Positions 1-9,745 of a stretch of 64,000 nucleotides of DNA are shown piece after piece. This stretch comes from an uncultured Alphaproteobacteria bacterium (GTDB taxonomy: Bacteria; Pseudomonadota; Alphaproteobacteria; UBA11222). Positions within the stretch are counted from its first letter, which is position 1; each line of letters begins with the position of its first letter. The stretch is taken from assembly GCA_947258435.1 (NCBI GenBank), contig CAMYID010000016.1, positions 124,001 through 188,000 on the forward strand, read 5' to 3'. The translations under genes were made by a program, and so were the position numbers. The notes below the pieces were generated by a model, which saw nothing but the letters and a program-made list of their open reading frames with translations, was not told the origin of the DNA and did not search any database.

Positions 1-1
1 C

Positions 2-979
2 GCGGATTTGCTGACGACCGCATTGGTGGTTGAGGAACTGGCCAAACAATGTCCCTCAACCGCCATGTGCTACAAAATGCACATTGAGGCGAGCGAGCTT
101 GTCGCCCGCATCCCGACACCCGATCAGGTCGAACGGTTCATCAGGCCGATTACCCGTGGCGAGGCGCTTTTCACCGTGGCCGGTGGTGAGACGAGCGGCA
201 AGAAGGGCGATAACTGGTCGCCAACCGGCGCTTTTTCCGCGGCCGGGAAGACCGGAACAGGTTACCGGCTTGACCATATCCGCAAGTCCTATGTCACCTC
301 CGCCGGGGAGGCCACGCACTATTTCTTCATGTGCCAGGCGGGCGAGGATGCGCCAAAGGGCGCGCTCACCGCGATGATCGTCGAAGGCGACAAGATCGAC
401 TGGGAAAAAGACGGTGAATGGAACGGACTTGGCATGCGCGGCAATTGCAGTTCGCCTGTCTATTTCTCTGGCGTGGTGCCGGCTGAAAACCTGCTCGGTC
501 AGGAGCATGAGGGCGGCAAATATATGGGCACGGTCATGATGCCTGTCGTCGCCGTCACCTATGCGGCCGCCTATCTGGGTATTGCCTCCGGCGCGTTCGA
601 AATCGGCTGCGTGGAAGGTTCGCGACAATATGCAAGCGGCGCGCGGCGGGTCGATAACCCGATCAATAAACGCCGCATGGGTGAGCTCAGCGCCCGCGTC
701 GAAGCGGCGCGTTCCCTGCTCCACCTCGCGGCGCGGGCAGGCGATGAGGGGCAGGTGAGTTTGCCCACCCCCTATCTGCAGGCCAAGGTCATGGCATCAG
801 AAGCCGCCATTGCGGTGACAGAGGATATGATGACCATGTTCGGCGGCACAGCCTTTGCCGGCCGGCTGCCCTTTGAGCGCTATTTCCGTGATGCCCGCGC
901 GGGCATGGTGATGGGGCTTGCCAATGACGAAGCCTATCCGATGATCGCGGGCATGATCCTGCCGCGACAAAAAACGTAA
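2..979 (+). CDS. Acyl-CoA dehydrogenase (5' truncated by window edge)
   Basis: The reading frame is open from the first bases of the window and ends with TAA at 979, so the true start lies upstream. About 325 residues are visible. The protein resembles the middle and C-terminal domains of FAD-dependent acyl-CoA dehydrogenases: a beta-domain with the sequence GTGYRLDHIRKSYVTSAG, a GLGMRGNCSSPVYFSGV segment where family members shield the flavin, and a C-terminal helical domain with EAAIAVTEDMMTMFGGTAF. The first in-frame TTG (position 8) is unlikely to be the start because the family is about 380-400 residues long. The substrate cannot be told from this fragment. No neighbour shares its strand closely; the next gene has its own regulatory site. 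Confidence 0.85.
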   Translation, partial: ADLLTTALVVEELAKQCPSTAMCYKMHIEASELVARIPTPDQVERFIRPITRGEALFTVAGGETSGKKGDNWSPTGAFSAAGKTGTGYRLDHIRKSYVTSAGEATHYFFMCQAGEDAPKGALTAMIVEGDKIDWEKDGEWNGLGMRGNCSSPVYFSGVVPAENLLGQEHEGGKYMGTVMMPVVAVTYAAAYLGIASGAFEIGCVEGSRQYASGARRVDNPINKRRMGELSARVEAARSLLHLAARAGDEGQVSLPTPYLQAKVMASEAAIAVTEDMMTMFGGTAFAGRLPFERYFRDARAGMVMGLANDEAYPMIAGMILPRQKT

Positions 980-1027
980 ATCAGGGCTGCTCAGCGGCAG
1001 AAGGCGGCAGGTCGAAAACGCCACTTA

Positions 1028-1048
1028 TGCAATTGACAATGATTTGCA
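1028..1048. promoter_or_regulatory. Fur-like iron box upstream of bfd
   Basis: A 21-base inverted repeat with arms TGCAA and TTGCA at its ends and an AT-rich core (ATTGACAATGATT) lies 35 bases before the bfd start codon. Fur-type boxes in alphaproteobacteria are AT-rich palindromes of about this size with TGCAA ends. The position and the target (an iron-mobilisation ferredoxin) fit iron-responsive repression. Which iron regulator (Fur/Mur, Irr or RirA) binds is inference. Confidence 0.55.
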
Positions 1049-1082
1049 TCTGTGGTTCGCTGGTTGTCAGGAGGAAGTGCAA

Positions 1083-1298
1083 ATGTATATTTGCCTGTGC
1101 AATCAACATCGCGATGGGGATCTTCGCAAACTTGCCCAGAAAGGCATTCGCTGTGCCCGGGCGGCCTATCAGGCGCTGGGCGGCGAACCGCAATGCGGAC
1201 GATGCTTGTCATTCGCGCAGCAGATTATCGACGCCATCCCGGCCGAGACGCCAAATTTGCTGCCTGGCGCCAGCAATTCGCTGGCTGCTTCCGATTAG
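1083..1298 (+). CDS. bfd: Bacterioferritin-associated ferredoxin (2Fe-2S)
   Basis: This 71-residue protein begins at ATG 1083 with an AGGAGG Shine-Dalgarno ending at 1075. It carries the BFD pattern: Cys4-x-Cys6 and, 31 residues later, Cys38-x2-Cys41, which bind a [2Fe-2S] cluster. In characterised systems Bfd docks on bacterioferritin and passes electrons to the mineral core, releasing stored iron as Fe2+. A longer frame beginning at 1044 exists but lacks a ribosome site and overlaps the iron box. The bacterioferritin gene lies just downstream on the opposite strand, so the two converge instead of forming the usual bfd-bfr operon. The iron box at 1028-1048 suggests induction under iron shortage. 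Confidence 0.92.
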   Translation: MYICLCNQHRDGDLRKLAQKGIRCARAAYQALGGEPQCGRCLSFAQQIIDAIPAETPNLLPGASNSLAASD

Positions 1299-1537
1299 TT
1301 CGCCTCATGTTTGCATGGAAACATCTGAACGCCCGGCAAATCGCCAACGCCCTGTCACATATCGGCATGCGGCGCGGGCGGCGAAACAAACCGCGCGACA
1401 TTTCCCGCGCAAGCACGGAACGCAAGGCACCACCAAACAAATATCGCGATAAAACAAACCGGCAGATCAACTCACTATCCGCCCCAAACTGACCAAATGG
1501 CCAGCGGGGCGGTGGTTCGCCCATTCAGCGGGGCAGC

Positions 1538-2017
1538 TCACGCATCCGTAGGGCGCGACTGCAGCTGGACGTAATTTTCTTCACCCATGTGGGAAATCAA
1601 CTGCAATTGTGTTTCCAGCCAATCCACATGCTCTTCTTCGCTCGTCAGGATCTCCCCCAGCAAATCACGCGACACATAGTCACGTTTTGATTCGCAATAG
1701 GCGATGCCGTCACGCAAGACCGGAAGTGCGGCCATCTCAAGCTTCATATCGCACTCAAGAGCTTCCCTGAAATTCTCACCGATCATCAGCTTGTCCAGAT
1801 CCTGCAGATTGGGCAGACCTTCGAGAAACAGAATCCGCTCGATCACCTTGTCGGCGTGCCGCATTTCATCGATCGACGCCTCATATTCCGCCTGTCCAAG
1901 CCGGCTCAGGCCCCAGTTGTTGAGCATCCGCGAATGCAGAAAATACTGGTTAATCGCCGTCAGTTCATTGCGAAGTACGGTGTTGAGTATCTCAACCACC
2001 TTTGGATCTGTTTGCAT
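1538..2017 (-). CDS. bfr: Bacterioferritin
   Basis: This is a 159-residue haem-containing ferritin that oxidises Fe2+ and stores it as a mineral core in a 24-subunit shell. All ferroxidase ligands are in place from Met1: Glu18, Glu51, His54, Glu94, Glu127 and His130. Met52, the haem ligand at the subunit interface, is also present, so this is a true haem bacterioferritin. The start at 2017 is chosen for its strong GGAGGGAG ribosome site; a longer frame to 2071 would add 18 residues the family lacks. It converges with bfd. I see no clear iron box in the 200 bases upstream. Confidence 0.95.
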   Translation of the reverse strand: MQTDPKVVEILNTVLRNELTAINQYFLHSRMLNNWGLSRLGQAEYEASIDEMRHADKVIERILFLEGLPNLQDLDKLMIGENFREALECDMKLEMAALPVLRDGIAYCESKRDYVSRDLLGEILTSEEEHVDWLETQLQLISHMGEENYVQLQSRPTDA

Positions 2018-2184
2018 TCTCCCTCCGGTCGGATGGCAATCTGGTACATGTCTTAAAGACAAACTGGACATGCATTATGACACAGCCTTTGCCGCCGGTT
2101 CCAACTTTACATACGCTGCGAAATATCGACGGACAGAAACTGTTCACCGGCGACACAAATTTTCATCCGGCGCAACACTGTATT

Positions 2185-2209
2185 CCGGGTGCCGGATACC
2201 GGCCCCCGG
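2185..2209 (-). terminator. Strong hairpin after the ssuD-like gene
   Basis: Arms CCGGGTGCCGG and CCGGCCCCCGG pair over 11 positions with one mismatch around an ATA loop, 15 bases past the stop codon of the SsuD-like gene. No U-run follows, so it may act as an imperfect intrinsic terminator or an RNA-stabilising hairpin separating this transcript from bfr. Confidence 0.45.
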
Positions 2210-2223
2210 CGCTGCCTTTGCTG

Positions 2224-3333
2224 TCATTCAGCCGCGTTGGCCATCTGCTTGCGGAAATAGGGCATCACCCAGCGCCCGAACTGCCGGGCTGCCTCATCAT
2301 GCGGATAGCCCGAGAGGCAGAAATCGGTGCAGCCGATATCGACAAACTGCTGCAAGGTATCGGCAACCTGCACAGGATTACCCACCACGGCAACCCCCGC
2401 CCCCGGGCGCACGGTGGTAATACCGCTCCAAAGATGCGGTGCGATCCGCAAATCGTCGCACTGCCCAAGCTGCTTCATGCGGCTGTTGCATTCGCTCTGT
2501 TCCCACAGATCGGCGATCATACGCTTATGTTTGTCGCCTGCCGAGGCAATCAGACGATCTGCCGCCGCCCAGGCATCTTCTTCGCGCTCGCGCACGATAA
2601 TCTGCAAACGCATCCCGAAGCCCAGCTTGTCAGCACGACCGTATTTTGCCGCCCGTTCCCGGATATCGGCCAGATCCAACGCAATCCGGTCCGGCGTGTC
2701 GCCCCAGAAGAGATGCACATCCGCATGTTTGGCCGACACCTCCCGCGCCGCGTCGGACATGCCGCCCAAAAAGAAGGGGGGATGCGGCGTCTGACAGGGT
2801 GCCGGGCGCACCATCGCATTCTCCACCCGGAAATGTTTTCCCTGATGGGTCACGGGAGCGGTTTCTGTCCACACCCGTTTCATCAGGGTGACGGTTTCGT
2901 CCATCACCTCATAGCGTTCGTCATGATCAAGGAAACAACCATCAGCCGCCATTTCCGCCGCGCCGCCACCGGCAATCAGATTGATATAGATGCGCCCCTG
3001 CGTCAGCTGATCGAAGGTGCTGATCATCTTTGCGGTCAGCGTCGGCGCCATGAATCCGGGTCGCGCGGCGACCAGCATTTTCAGCCGCTCGGTTCTGGCC
3101 GCCATCATGGCGCAGGAAATCCACGCTTCGTAGCAGGCCGTCTGTACCGGGACGAGTGCATATTCAAACCCCGCCTGCTCCGCCGCGCGGGCAACGCGCT
3201 CGAACATTTCCATGCTGGGCGGATCGTCAGCCGCGGGATCACCAATTGCCGTGGTGTCGCCCGCCGTCGGGACGAACCAGCCAAAGCGTACAGGGGATGA
3301 TGGCGATACAGGCGAAACAGGGGACACGCTCAT
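2224..3333 (-). CDS. FMNH2-dependent alkanesulfonate monooxygenase family protein
   Basis: This 369-residue protein belongs to the bacterial-luciferase-like flavin monooxygenases and is closest in feel to SsuD. The core begins VRFGWFVPTAGDTTAIG and continues with MFERVARAAEQAGFEYALVPV, then a long LIAGGGAAEMAADG stretch and the RPAPCQTPHPPFFLGGMSDAA segment typical of SsuD-type enzymes. SsuD uses FMNH2 and O2 to release sulfite and an aldehyde from alkanesulfonates. The N-terminal 15 residues (SVSPVSPVSPSSP) are repetitive and probably unstructured. It starts 27 bases after a TauD-like gene on the same strand, making a two-gene sulfonate operon. The flavin reductase (SsuE) and transporter are not adjacent. 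The substrate could also be another sulfonate, sulfone or similar compound. Confidence 0.85.
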   Translation of the reverse strand: MSVSPVSPVSPSSPVRFGWFVPTAGDTTAIGDPAADDPPSMEMFERVARAAEQAGFEYALVPVQTACYEAWISCAMMAARTERLKMLVAARPGFMAPTLTAKMISTFDQLTQGRIYINLIAGGGAAEMAADGCFLDHDERYEVMDETVTLMKRVWTETAPVTHQGKHFRVENAMVRPAPCQTPHPPFFLGGMSDAAREVSAKHADVHLFWGDTPDRIALDLADIRERAAKYGRADKLGFGMRLQIIVREREEDAWAAADRLIASAGDKHKRMIADLWEQSECNSRMKQLGQCDDLRIAPHLWSGITTVRPGAGVAVVGNPVQVADTLQQFVDIGCTDFCLSGYPHDEAARQFGRWVMPYFRKQMANAAE

Positions 3334-3360
3334 GACACGATGCTTTCTGATATGAAACCG

Positions 3361-4308
3361 TTAGAAAGGCAGCGACCCGCCGGCCTGGGCGCGGTGCATT
3401 TCCCGCACATAACTGCTGTCCCAGCTATCGCGCCGGTGATTAACGCATCGATTGTCCCAGAACAGCACATCATGCGGACTCCAGATATGCGTGTACCAGT
3501 ATTTCGGCTGCGCCACATGTTCAAACAGTTGCTTTGCAAGCGCCACCCCTTCCTCGCGCGACCAGTCGCCCACCACCTCTTCCGTGAAGGAGGAAACCCA
3601 CAAAGCCTTGCGGCCCGTCACCGGATGCGTGCGCGCAACAGGATGCAGCACCGGTGAGTCCCGATCCGCTTCCGGGTTGGCCATCGCTTCTTTCTGCTGC
3701 ACCCCGCGCATCGTCCTGTACGTGCTGTGGGGACGCCATTTCGCGCCATCCAGCCGCTGCTTCATCTCCCGCGGCAGATCGTCATAAGCCATATAGAGAT
3801 TGCCGAAATGGGTGTTCCCGCCCGCCGATGGCGGCGGAATAATCGCCCCATGCAGGATCGTCACATCGGGCGGGACGTCATAATCCTGCACATCGCTATG
3901 GATGCCAAGCGGCTGGGTTGCCGCGCCATTCCTGTCTTCCACCGGTATCAGCCCGGCTGCTTTCTGATCGCGGTTGGACAGCAGCTGCACAAACGGGTTT
4001 TCCGTCATCGGCAGCTGATCGCGCTTGCCTTCCTTCCGCCCACGTACAAAAGAAGGGCCGAACCAGCGCGCAATCTGCGCCTGCCGGTCAGGGGTCAGCC
4101 GCTCCTGCCCCGGCACGATCATCAGCCCGGAATGGTTGAAGATCGCAAGCAGGGAAAAGACCATATCGGGCCGTACATCGGCGGCCAGATCGACCCCGCG
4201 CACCACTGTGCCCACCGGCCCGCCCGTCGTCGCCACCTCCAGCCCCGGCGCCACAGGCAGCGCATCGGCGGCGATGCCGCTCATCAGGATATTCGCATGC
4301 ACATTCAT
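3361..4308 (-). CDS. TauD/TfdA-family 2-oxoglutarate-dependent dioxygenase
   Basis: This 315-residue Fe(II)/2-oxoglutarate dioxygenase has the facial triad visible as His137-x-Asp139 (GIHSDVQDYD) and the distal His291 (DNRCVNHRRD), with Arg302/Arg306 placed to hold 2-oxoglutarate. TauD-type enzymes hydroxylate taurine and related sulfonates so that sulfite is released; relatives attack other sulfur or aryloxy compounds. The start at 4308 is chosen because GGGAGGG sits just upstream; the longer in-frame TTG would lie inside that ribosome site. The gene leads the operon with the SsuD-like monooxygenase. Together they suggest scavenging of organosulfonate sulfur, feeding the sulfite reductase at 47-49 kb. 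Confidence 0.87.
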   Translation of the reverse strand: MNVHANILMSGIAADALPVAPGLEVATTGGPVGTVVRGVDLAADVRPDMVFSLLAIFNHSGLMIVPGQERLTPDRQAQIARWFGPSFVRGRKEGKRDQLPMTENPFVQLLSNRDQKAAGLIPVEDRNGAATQPLGIHSDVQDYDVPPDVTILHGAIIPPPSAGGNTHFGNLYMAYDDLPREMKQRLDGAKWRPHSTYRTMRGVQQKEAMANPEADRDSPVLHPVARTHPVTGRKALWVSSFTEEVVGDWSREEGVALAKQLFEHVAQPKYWYTHIWSPHDVLFWDNRCVNHRRDSWDSSYVREMHRAQAGGSLPF

Positions 4309-4383
4309 CACGCACCCTCCCAATGTCAGATTTAAGCCAGTTCTGGGTCAGTCCTGACTTGCCAAGCTTGTTTTTACCTGATT

Positions 4384-4398
4384 TTAGCAGAATGCTAA
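4384..4398. promoter_or_regulatory. Palindromic operator candidate upstream of tauD-like gene
   Basis: The sequence TTAGCAGAATGCTAA has perfect six-base arms around a three-base centre and sits about 76 bases before the start codon of the dioxygenase gene. It could bind a LysR- or GntR-type regulator of the sulfonate pair. No regulator gene is adjacent, so the binding protein is unknown. Confidence 0.35.
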
Positions 4399-4519
4399 TT
4401 TTCGTCGAGATAAAAAACACAACAGCCCGGCAAGCGCGTTGCAGTTGGACCGCGTTCTCTAGTCAGCTAAACAGCCGCGCCGGCGGGAATGCCGCTATCG
4501 GGTGCGTCTCCGGCGGCTT

Positions 4520-4741
4520 TCAATATTCGATAATCGCGACAAGCTGATCTTCTTCGACCTGGTCCTCTTCCGCGACGCAGAGCTCCACCAGCGTGCCTGC
4601 GGCGGTGGCCTCAATCGGGATTTCCATCTTCATGGATTCAAGGATCATGACGGTATCGCCTTCCTGCACGGCGGCACCCACCTGCAACTCGATCTTCCAG
4701 ACCTTGCCTGTCACCTCGCTTACCAATTCGGCGCGCGCCAT
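4520..4741 (-). CDS. Free-standing biotin carrier (biotinyl/lipoyl domain) protein
   Basis: At 73 residues the protein is a single biotinyl domain and nothing else. The biotinylation site is Lys38 in ESMKMEIP, the canonical MKM motif, and two-fold pseudo-symmetric beta hairpins are evident (GKVWKIELQVGAAVQEGD and GTLVELCVAEEDQVEEDQ). The start at 4741 follows GGGGAGAGAG; a longer frame to 4903 would add a non-homologous leader. Such small carriers serve acyl-CoA carboxylases (acetyl-, propionyl-, geranyl- or methylcrotonyl-type) when the carrier is not fused to biotin carboxylase. No carboxylase subunit is in the window, so its partner must be elsewhere. Confidence 0.85.
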   Translation of the reverse strand: MARAELVSEVTGKVWKIELQVGAAVQEGDTVMILESMKMEIPIEATAAGTLVELCVAEEDQVEEDQLVAIIEY

Positions 4742-4981
4742 ACTCTCTCCCCCTACTTTCAACAAGACTGATCCGTACCCTGCCTGGTCCGCGCAGCAGG
4801 CTGGCAGGCGGTCAACGCCTGGGCCTCTCCCAATATTTTTTCCCGACGAGTATAACAGCAGGAATATATTGACGACGAGACATGCAGACTGGAACCACGT
4901 CAATACCCCTTCGGGCCAAAACTGTTACCTGTATCTCTGGAGAAACTGTAACCCATCTGTCCGGAACGGCGCTGACAAAGA

Positions 4982-5057
4982 TGGTGGGCCCGGCAGGATT
5001 CGAACCTGCGACAACACCGTTATGAGCGGTGCGTTCTAACCACTGAACTACGGGCCC
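4982..5057 (-). tRNA. tRNA with CAU anticodon, probably tRNA-Ile2 (lysidine-modified)
   Basis: The complement of this 76-base segment folds as a cloverleaf: acceptor GGGCCCG/CGGGCCC, anticodon stem CACCG/CGGTG with loop CTCATAA, T-arm GCAGG TTCGAAT CCTGC, and an encoded CCA end. The anticodon is CAU. The acceptor sequence and the D-arm (TTCAGTGGTTAGAA) resemble the minor isoleucine tRNA read after TilS converts C34 to lysidine, rather than initiator tRNA, which would carry an unpaired first base and a GGG/CCC-flanked anticodon. An elongator methionine identity is not excluded. Confidence 0.9.
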
Positions 5058-5192
5058 GCACCCGCTATAGCAGTTATCGGCACGCGACTGAACAGAAGAA
5101 TGTCCCGTTGCGCAAGCCCGCCCGATTGCTTACAACCGACACCAGTTTCAAGGCCCCGCGCGCCCCGCCACCCCATCGTCCGGAGTTGATCA

Positions 5193-6881
5193 ATGGCTTC
5201 CTATCAATATGTCTTCGTCATGCAGGGACTGAGCAAGAGTTTTCCCGGCGGCCGGCAGGTGTTGAACGATATCCGCCTGTCATTCCTGCCCGGTGCGAAG
5301 ATCGGCATTATCGGCGTCAATGGCGCGGGTAAATCCACCCTGCTGCGCATCATGGCGGGGGTCGACACTGAATTTCAGGGAGAAGCCTGGGCCGCGGACG
5401 GGGTGAAGGTCGGCTATCTGCCGCAAGAGCCCGAACTGGACGACAGCAAGGATGTCTGGGGCAATGTGCTCGAAGGTGTGGCGGAAACCCGCGCGCTGCT
5501 GACCGAATTTGAGGAGGTGTCCGCAAAGTTCGGCGAGGTCGCAGACGATGACGCGATGAACGCCCTGCTGGAACGGCAGGCCGCATTGCAGGAAGAAATC
5601 GACGCGCGCAATGCGTGGGATCTTGAGTCCCGGGTCGAGATGGCGATGGAGGCGCTGCGCTGCCCGCCCGGCGAAACGCCGGTCAGCAATCTGTCGGGCG
5701 GGGAAAAGCGGCGTGTCGCGCTGTGCCAGCTGCTGCTGTCGCAACCCGATATGCTGCTGCTTGACGAGCCGACCAACCATCTCGATGCGGAAACGGTTGC
5801 CTGGCTCGAACGCTATCTGCAGGATTATCCGGGCACGGTCTGCCTGATCACCCATGACCGCTATTTCCTCGATAACGTGACGGGCTGGATCCTTGAGCTC
5901 GATCGCGGGCGGGGCATCCCTTATGAGGGCAATTACTCAAACTGGCTTGAGCAGAAACAGAAAAGACTGGAACAGGAAGAGCGGGATGAAGCGGCCCAAC
6001 GCGGCACACTGGACCGCGAGCTTGACTGGATCCGGCAATCCCCGCGCGCGCGGCAGGCGAAAAACAAGGCGCGGATCAGCGCCTATAACGATCTGCTGGC
6101 CAAGGCGGAAGCACGCAACGCCCTGCCCGGCAAGGCGCAGATCGTGATCCCCGCCGGCCCCCGGCTTGGCAATATCGCCATCGAGGCGGAACATCTGAGC
6201 AAGGGGTTTGGCGATCAGCTGCTGATCGACGATCTGTCCTTCCGCCTGCCCTCGGGCGGTATTGTCGGCGTCATCGGCCCGAACGGCGCCGGAAAAACCA
6301 CCCTGTTCCGTATGTTAACGGGACAGGAGAATCCCGATGAGGGAACGCTGAAGGTGGGGGAGACGGTGGCGCTTGGCTATGTGGATCAGTCACGCGATGC
6401 GCTCGACCCCAACAAGAATGTGTGGGAAGAAATATCGGGTGGTGCTGATATGGTGCCACTTGGCAAGATTGAAATGAACAGCCGCGCCTATGTCGGGGCC
6501 TTCAACTTCAAAGGCGCCGATCAGCAGAAAAAGGTCGGCCAGCTTTCCGGCGGCGAACGCAACCGGGTGCATCTGGCAAAGATGCTGAAATCGGGGGCCA
6601 ATCTGCTGCTGCTTGACGAGCCGACCAATGATCTGGATGTGGACACGTTGCGCGCGCTGGAAGATGCGCTGTCCGAATTCGCCGGCTGCGCGATGATCAT
6701 CAGCCATGATCGCTGGTTCCTTGACCGTATTGCCACACATATCCTCGCATTTGAAGGAGACAGCCATGTGGAATGGTTCGAAGGCAATTATGAGGATTAC
6801 GAGGCGGACCGGAAACGCCGGTTCGGCCATGAGGCAGAGCAGCCGCATCGGCTCAAATTCAAGAAGTTCAGCCGCGCCTGA
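5193..6881 (+). CDS. ettA: ABC-F translation factor EttA (energy-dependent translational throttle)
   Basis: The 562-residue protein has two ABC ATPase domains in one chain and no membrane segments. The first Walker A is GVNGAGKST (41-49) with signature NLSGGEKRR and Walker [12 protein letters not shown]. The second is GPNGAGKTT with signature QLSGGERNR and [11 protein letters not shown]. The linker contains [17 protein letters not shown], matching the P-site-tRNA interaction motif region of EttA. EttA binds the ribosomal E site and gates the first elongation steps according to the ADP/ATP ratio. Length matches the family (about 555). The start follows a GGAG at moderate spacing. A DUF4139 gene overlaps its 3' end. 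Confidence 0.95.
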   Translation: MASYQYVFVMQGLSKSFPGGRQVLNDIRLSFLPGAKIGIIGVNGAGKSTLLRIMAGVDTEFQGEAWAADGVKVGYLPQEPELDDSKDVWGNVLEGVAETRALLTEFEEVSAKFGEVADDDAMNALLERQAALQEEIDARNAWDLESRVEMAMEALRCPPGETPVSNLSGGEKRRVALCQLLLSQPDMLLLDEPTNHLDAETVAWLERYLQDYPGTVCLITHDRYFLDNVTGWILELDRGRGIPYEGNYSNWLEQKQKRLEQEERDEAAQRGTLDRELDWIRQSPRARQAKNKARISAYNDLLAKAEARNALPGKAQIVIPAGPRLGNIAIEAEHLSKGFGDQLLIDDLSFRLPSGGIVGVIGPNGAGKTTLFRMLTGQENPDEGTLKVGETVALGYVDQSRDALDPNKNVWEEISGGADMVPLGKIEMNSRAYVGAFNFKGADQQKKVGQLSGGERNRVHLAKMLKSGANLLLLDEPTNDLDVDTLRALEDALSEFAGCAMIISHDRWFLDRIATHILAFEGDSHVEWFEGNYEDYEADRKRRFGHEAEQPHRLKFKKFSRA

Positions 6882-8925
6882 GCGAACCCGCACTTTCGGC
6901 GCGCTGCTTCTTTTCGCGGGCCTCGCCCCGTTTGGCGCAGGCGGCGCATTGGCGCAGACCGAAGATGGCCTGACGCAGGACAGGCCGCTGCCGCTTCGCA
7001 GCATCACCCTTTCGACAAGCGGTATCGCGCTTTACACCCATCATGGCGAGGCCGGTGCCGATGGCAGGCTGCGCTTCCCCGTCGCCGCGGATCAGATTGA
7101 TGACTTCCTGAAAAGCGTACTTGTCATCGACCCTGAAGGCGGACCGCAATTTCTCACCCTGCCCGGCCGCACGCCGCTGACCGAACTGTTTGCCAATCTG
7201 CGTTTCGGCCCGGATGATTTTCACTCCGCTGCCTCCTTGCTCCGCGCCCTGACGGGAACGGCCATCACGGTTTCCGGGCCGCAAATGCTGGAGGGCACGC
7301 TGCTGACCGTGACAGCGCTTGCATCGGACGGTGCCATGCCGCAACAGCATCGGATCAGCCTGCTCACCGATAGCGGCATTCAGCAATTCATCCTCGAAGA
7401 AGCTGACAGGATTGCGCTGCCCCCGGCGATCGAAGCGGAAATCGCCACGGCCGCGGCCGGGATCGCGGCCAACCGGGCGCAGGAACAAAGGCAGGTAGAA
7501 TTCACCCTGTCGCAACCGGGCACACGCAAGATCACGCTGAGCTATCTTGCTCAGGCGCCCATCTGGAAAGCCGCCTACCGACTTGTCTTGCCCCCCGATG
7601 CGGCACAGGCCGAAAAAGCGCAACTACAGGGCTGGGCCATATTTGAGAATAACAGCGCCTTCGCCTGGCAAGGAGTGAAAATCACCCTCACCTCGGGCAA
7701 TCCGGTGACCTTCCGGCAGAACCTCTATGATTCCTATTATATCGACCGGCCCGAACTGCCCGTGCAGACCTATCGCCCGGTCGTGCCCCGGGCGGATCAG
7801 GGTGAACTGGCGGAAACTGTCACCCGCGGCGCATCAAAAGCCCGGCTGGGGCAGCAGATGTTCGACAGCCGCGCCTCACTGCCGATGGCAGCCATGACCC
7901 CCGAAACAGGGGCGCCTGGCACGCGCCTGCCAGAGACTGACAAGCGCGAGGATATCGGGCAAATCCGTTTCGCCTTCGCACAGGGTCTTGACGCCCGGCC
8001 CGGTCACAGCGTCAGTGCACCGATTATCGAACAGGCAATGCCTGTTACACCGGGCTGGCTTTATCAGGCCGAGACCGATCCCCACCATCCGCTATTTTCC
8101 CTGCGCCTTGAAAATAACAGCGGCCAAGCCTTGCCGCCCGGCATTCTGACGCTTTACAGCGATACAGCCTGCGAGCGGACGCCCTGCATGCCTGATTTTG
8201 CGGGCGATGCCGAATTCGCCGGATTGGCACCAGGAGCCGAGCGGTTTCTGACTTTTGCGCTCGACCGCGATACCCGGATCGACCAGCAGACGAGTCACGA
8301 CAGACGCCTCCAGAAAGCAGCGATCAGCGACGGTATCCTGCGACTTTCCCATCTTTTACAGCAGACAACGGAGTATAGCGTGCGTGCACCCGCCTCCGCG
8401 GCGCGGCGGCTTGTTATCGAACATCCCAAGCGCGGCGGATGGCAGCTTGCCGGCAAAGCCGATGGCGAAACACCGACCCATTACCGGCTTGCCCTGTCAG
8501 TTGCCGCCGGCAAGACAAGAAAGCTGAGCGTCACAGTCGAGCGGGTGACGCGGGAGCAGATCTCCCTGCTTGATGGCGCAAACGACGCCAATCTTCTCGC
8601 CTTGCGCGCAGACGGGGAACTGGACGGCAAGCTGCGCGAGGCGCTGGCAACCATTGCCGAACGCCGCCGCGCCCTGACCCGGACTGAAGCGGAAATTGCC
8701 GCGCTTGAACGCGACCATCAGAATGCTGTGGATGCGCAGGAGCGGGTCCGCGCGAATCTTGAAGCCGTTTTGCCAGACAGCGATCTGCACGAGGACTATA
8801 TCGACAAGCTGACCGCGCTTGAGGACAAAATCGATGCGCTGGACAAAACGCTTGCGACAAGGAATGCGGAAGCCGACAGCGCCCGACGGGAACTGGCTGA
8901 CTATATTACCGGATTGAAAATTTAA
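6829..8925 (+). CDS. Secreted DUF4139 domain protein
   Basis: From ATG 6829 the protein has about 698 residues. The N-terminus has a basic stretch followed by a hydrophobic run ending ALAQ ([21 protein letters not shown]), a signal peptide for export. The central part carries DUF4139 hallmarks: [21 protein letters not shown], then [27 protein letters not shown]. The last 110 residues are rich in heptad-like Leu/Ala with charged residues and probably form a coiled coil. Function is unknown; DUF4139 also occurs in MuiA-type proteins. The start is uncertain because the frame is open back to 6706; 6829 is the methionine placing the signal peptide near the N-terminus. It overlaps ettA by about 50 bases in another frame, implying coupled expression. 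Confidence 0.75.
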   Translation: MRQSSRIGSNSRSSAAPERTRTFGALLLFAGLAPFGAGGALAQTEDGLTQDRPLPLRSITLSTSGIALYTHHGEAGADGRLRFPVAADQIDDFLKSVLVIDPEGGPQFLTLPGRTPLTELFANLRFGPDDFHSAASLLRALTGTAITVSGPQMLEGTLLTVTALASDGAMPQQHRISLLTDSGIQQFILEEADRIALPPAIEAEIATAAAGIAANRAQEQRQVEFTLSQPGTRKITLSYLAQAPIWKAAYRLVLPPDAAQAEKAQLQGWAIFENNSAFAWQGVKITLTSGNPVTFRQNLYDSYYIDRPELPVQTYRPVVPRADQGELAETVTRGASKARLGQQMFDSRASLPMAAMTPETGAPGTRLPETDKREDIGQIRFAFAQGLDARPGHSVSAPIIEQAMPVTPGWLYQAETDPHHPLFSLRLENNSGQALPPGILTLYSDTACERTPCMPDFAGDAEFAGLAPGAERFLTFALDRDTRIDQQTSHDRRLQKAAISDGILRLSHLLQQTTEYSVRAPASAARRLVIEHPKRGGWQLAGKADGETPTHYRLALSVAAGKTRKLSVTVERVTREQISLLDGANDANLLALRADGELDGKLREALATIAERRRALTRTEAEIAALERDHQNAVDAQERVRANLEAVLPDSDLHEDYIDKLTALEDKIDALDKTLATRNAEADSARRELADYITGLKI

Positions 8926-8959
8926 AACCGCCAGTCAGGGTCAGACGCTCGTCGAATGT

Positions 8960-8984
8960 CGGGGCGCAATCGGCTTACGCCCCG
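8960..8984. terminator. Hairpin between convergent DUF4139 and mlaC genes
   Basis: CGGGGCG and CGCCCCG pair perfectly around an 11-base loop in the short gap between two convergent genes. There is no U-run on either side, so bidirectional termination is only probable. Confidence 0.4.
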
Positions 8985-8991
8985 CAACACC

Positions 8992-9684
8992 TCAATTTGA
9001 GGCGGACACTTTATCCGCCGGCCGGATGGTCGCCGCAACCCCGCGCAACCTGTCCAGAAGGACCGTCATATCCCCGCCATTGCTCTGGATAACGGATGCA
9101 AATTCAGAGCGCTGGCTGATCGCCATGCTGATGCCTTCGATCATGATATCGATGATCTTCAGACCCTGCCCCGAATTCCGCACGCGCCAATCCACACGTA
9201 TCGGCTCAATCGCCTTGGGCGGCCTGACCAGCGTCGTCACAATATGCTCTTTGCCCGAATTGCTCACCACCCCCTTCACGGTGACGGTAGAATGGGCATA
9301 TTCGCTCAGACGGCTCGCATAAGATGCAATCACATAATCGCCAAACAGGCTTTCATATTCGCTGCGCTGCTGTTCGGTCGCCCGGCGCCAGTATTTACCC
9401 AGAACGAACCTGCCGACCCGCTTCAGATCGACCCCTTCACGAAGCAGACTGCGAAATTTCTGAAACCGCTCACGATCCTCCAGGGTTTCGTCACGCAGGA
9501 CGGCAAATGCCTTATTGGCAAGCTCATCGACAAATTGCTGCGGTGTCGGCGATGCGGCAGCCGGTGCCGGGGCCATCTGAACACATATGCCCAGGGCCAG
9601 CAGAAACAGGATCGGGCGCAGAAAGCGCAAGGGATTGAACGCCAGATCTGTCGCGGAAAACATGGTGGATGGATATCTTGTCAT
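8992..9684 (-). CDS. mlaC: MlaC-like periplasmic phospholipid-binding protein
   Basis: This is a 230-residue exported protein of the Tol-Toluene/MlaC family. A signal peptide is clear (PILFLLALGICVQMAPAPAAA), followed by the typical opening TPQQFVDELANKAFAVLRDETL, then FRSLLREGVDLKRVGRFVLGKYWRRATEQQRSEYESLFGDYV and a C-terminal VDWRVRNSGQGLKIIDIMIEGISM. MlaC ferries phospholipids between the MlaA complex at the outer membrane and the MlaFEDB complex in the inner membrane. The start is uncertain: 9684 and 9663 are both possible and neither has a good ribosome site. mlaA lies 62 bases upstream on the same strand, so the two are likely co-transcribed. The MlaFEDB genes are not in the window. Confidence 0.88.
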   Translation of the reverse strand: MTRYPSTMFSATDLAFNPLRFLRPILFLLALGICVQMAPAPAAASPTPQQFVDELANKAFAVLRDETLEDRERFQKFRSLLREGVDLKRVGRFVLGKYWRRATEQQRSEYESLFGDYVIASYASRLSEYAHSTVTVKGVVSNSGKEHIVTTLVRPPKAIEPIRVDWRVRNSGQGLKIIDIMIEGISMAISQRSEFASVIQSNGGDMTVLLDRLRGVAATIRPADKVSASN

Positions 9685-9745
9685 TTGATTTATAGCTGCT
9701 GATTTAAAGCTGATGAGCTGTCGCTGGCATATCCCGCTGCGGCCC

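Noticed and set aside
2002-3300. A 432-codon plus-strand frame opposite the SsuD-like gene
   Set aside because: The minus-strand gene has conserved flavin-monooxygenase segments; the opposite frame has no domain and His/Arg-rich composition.
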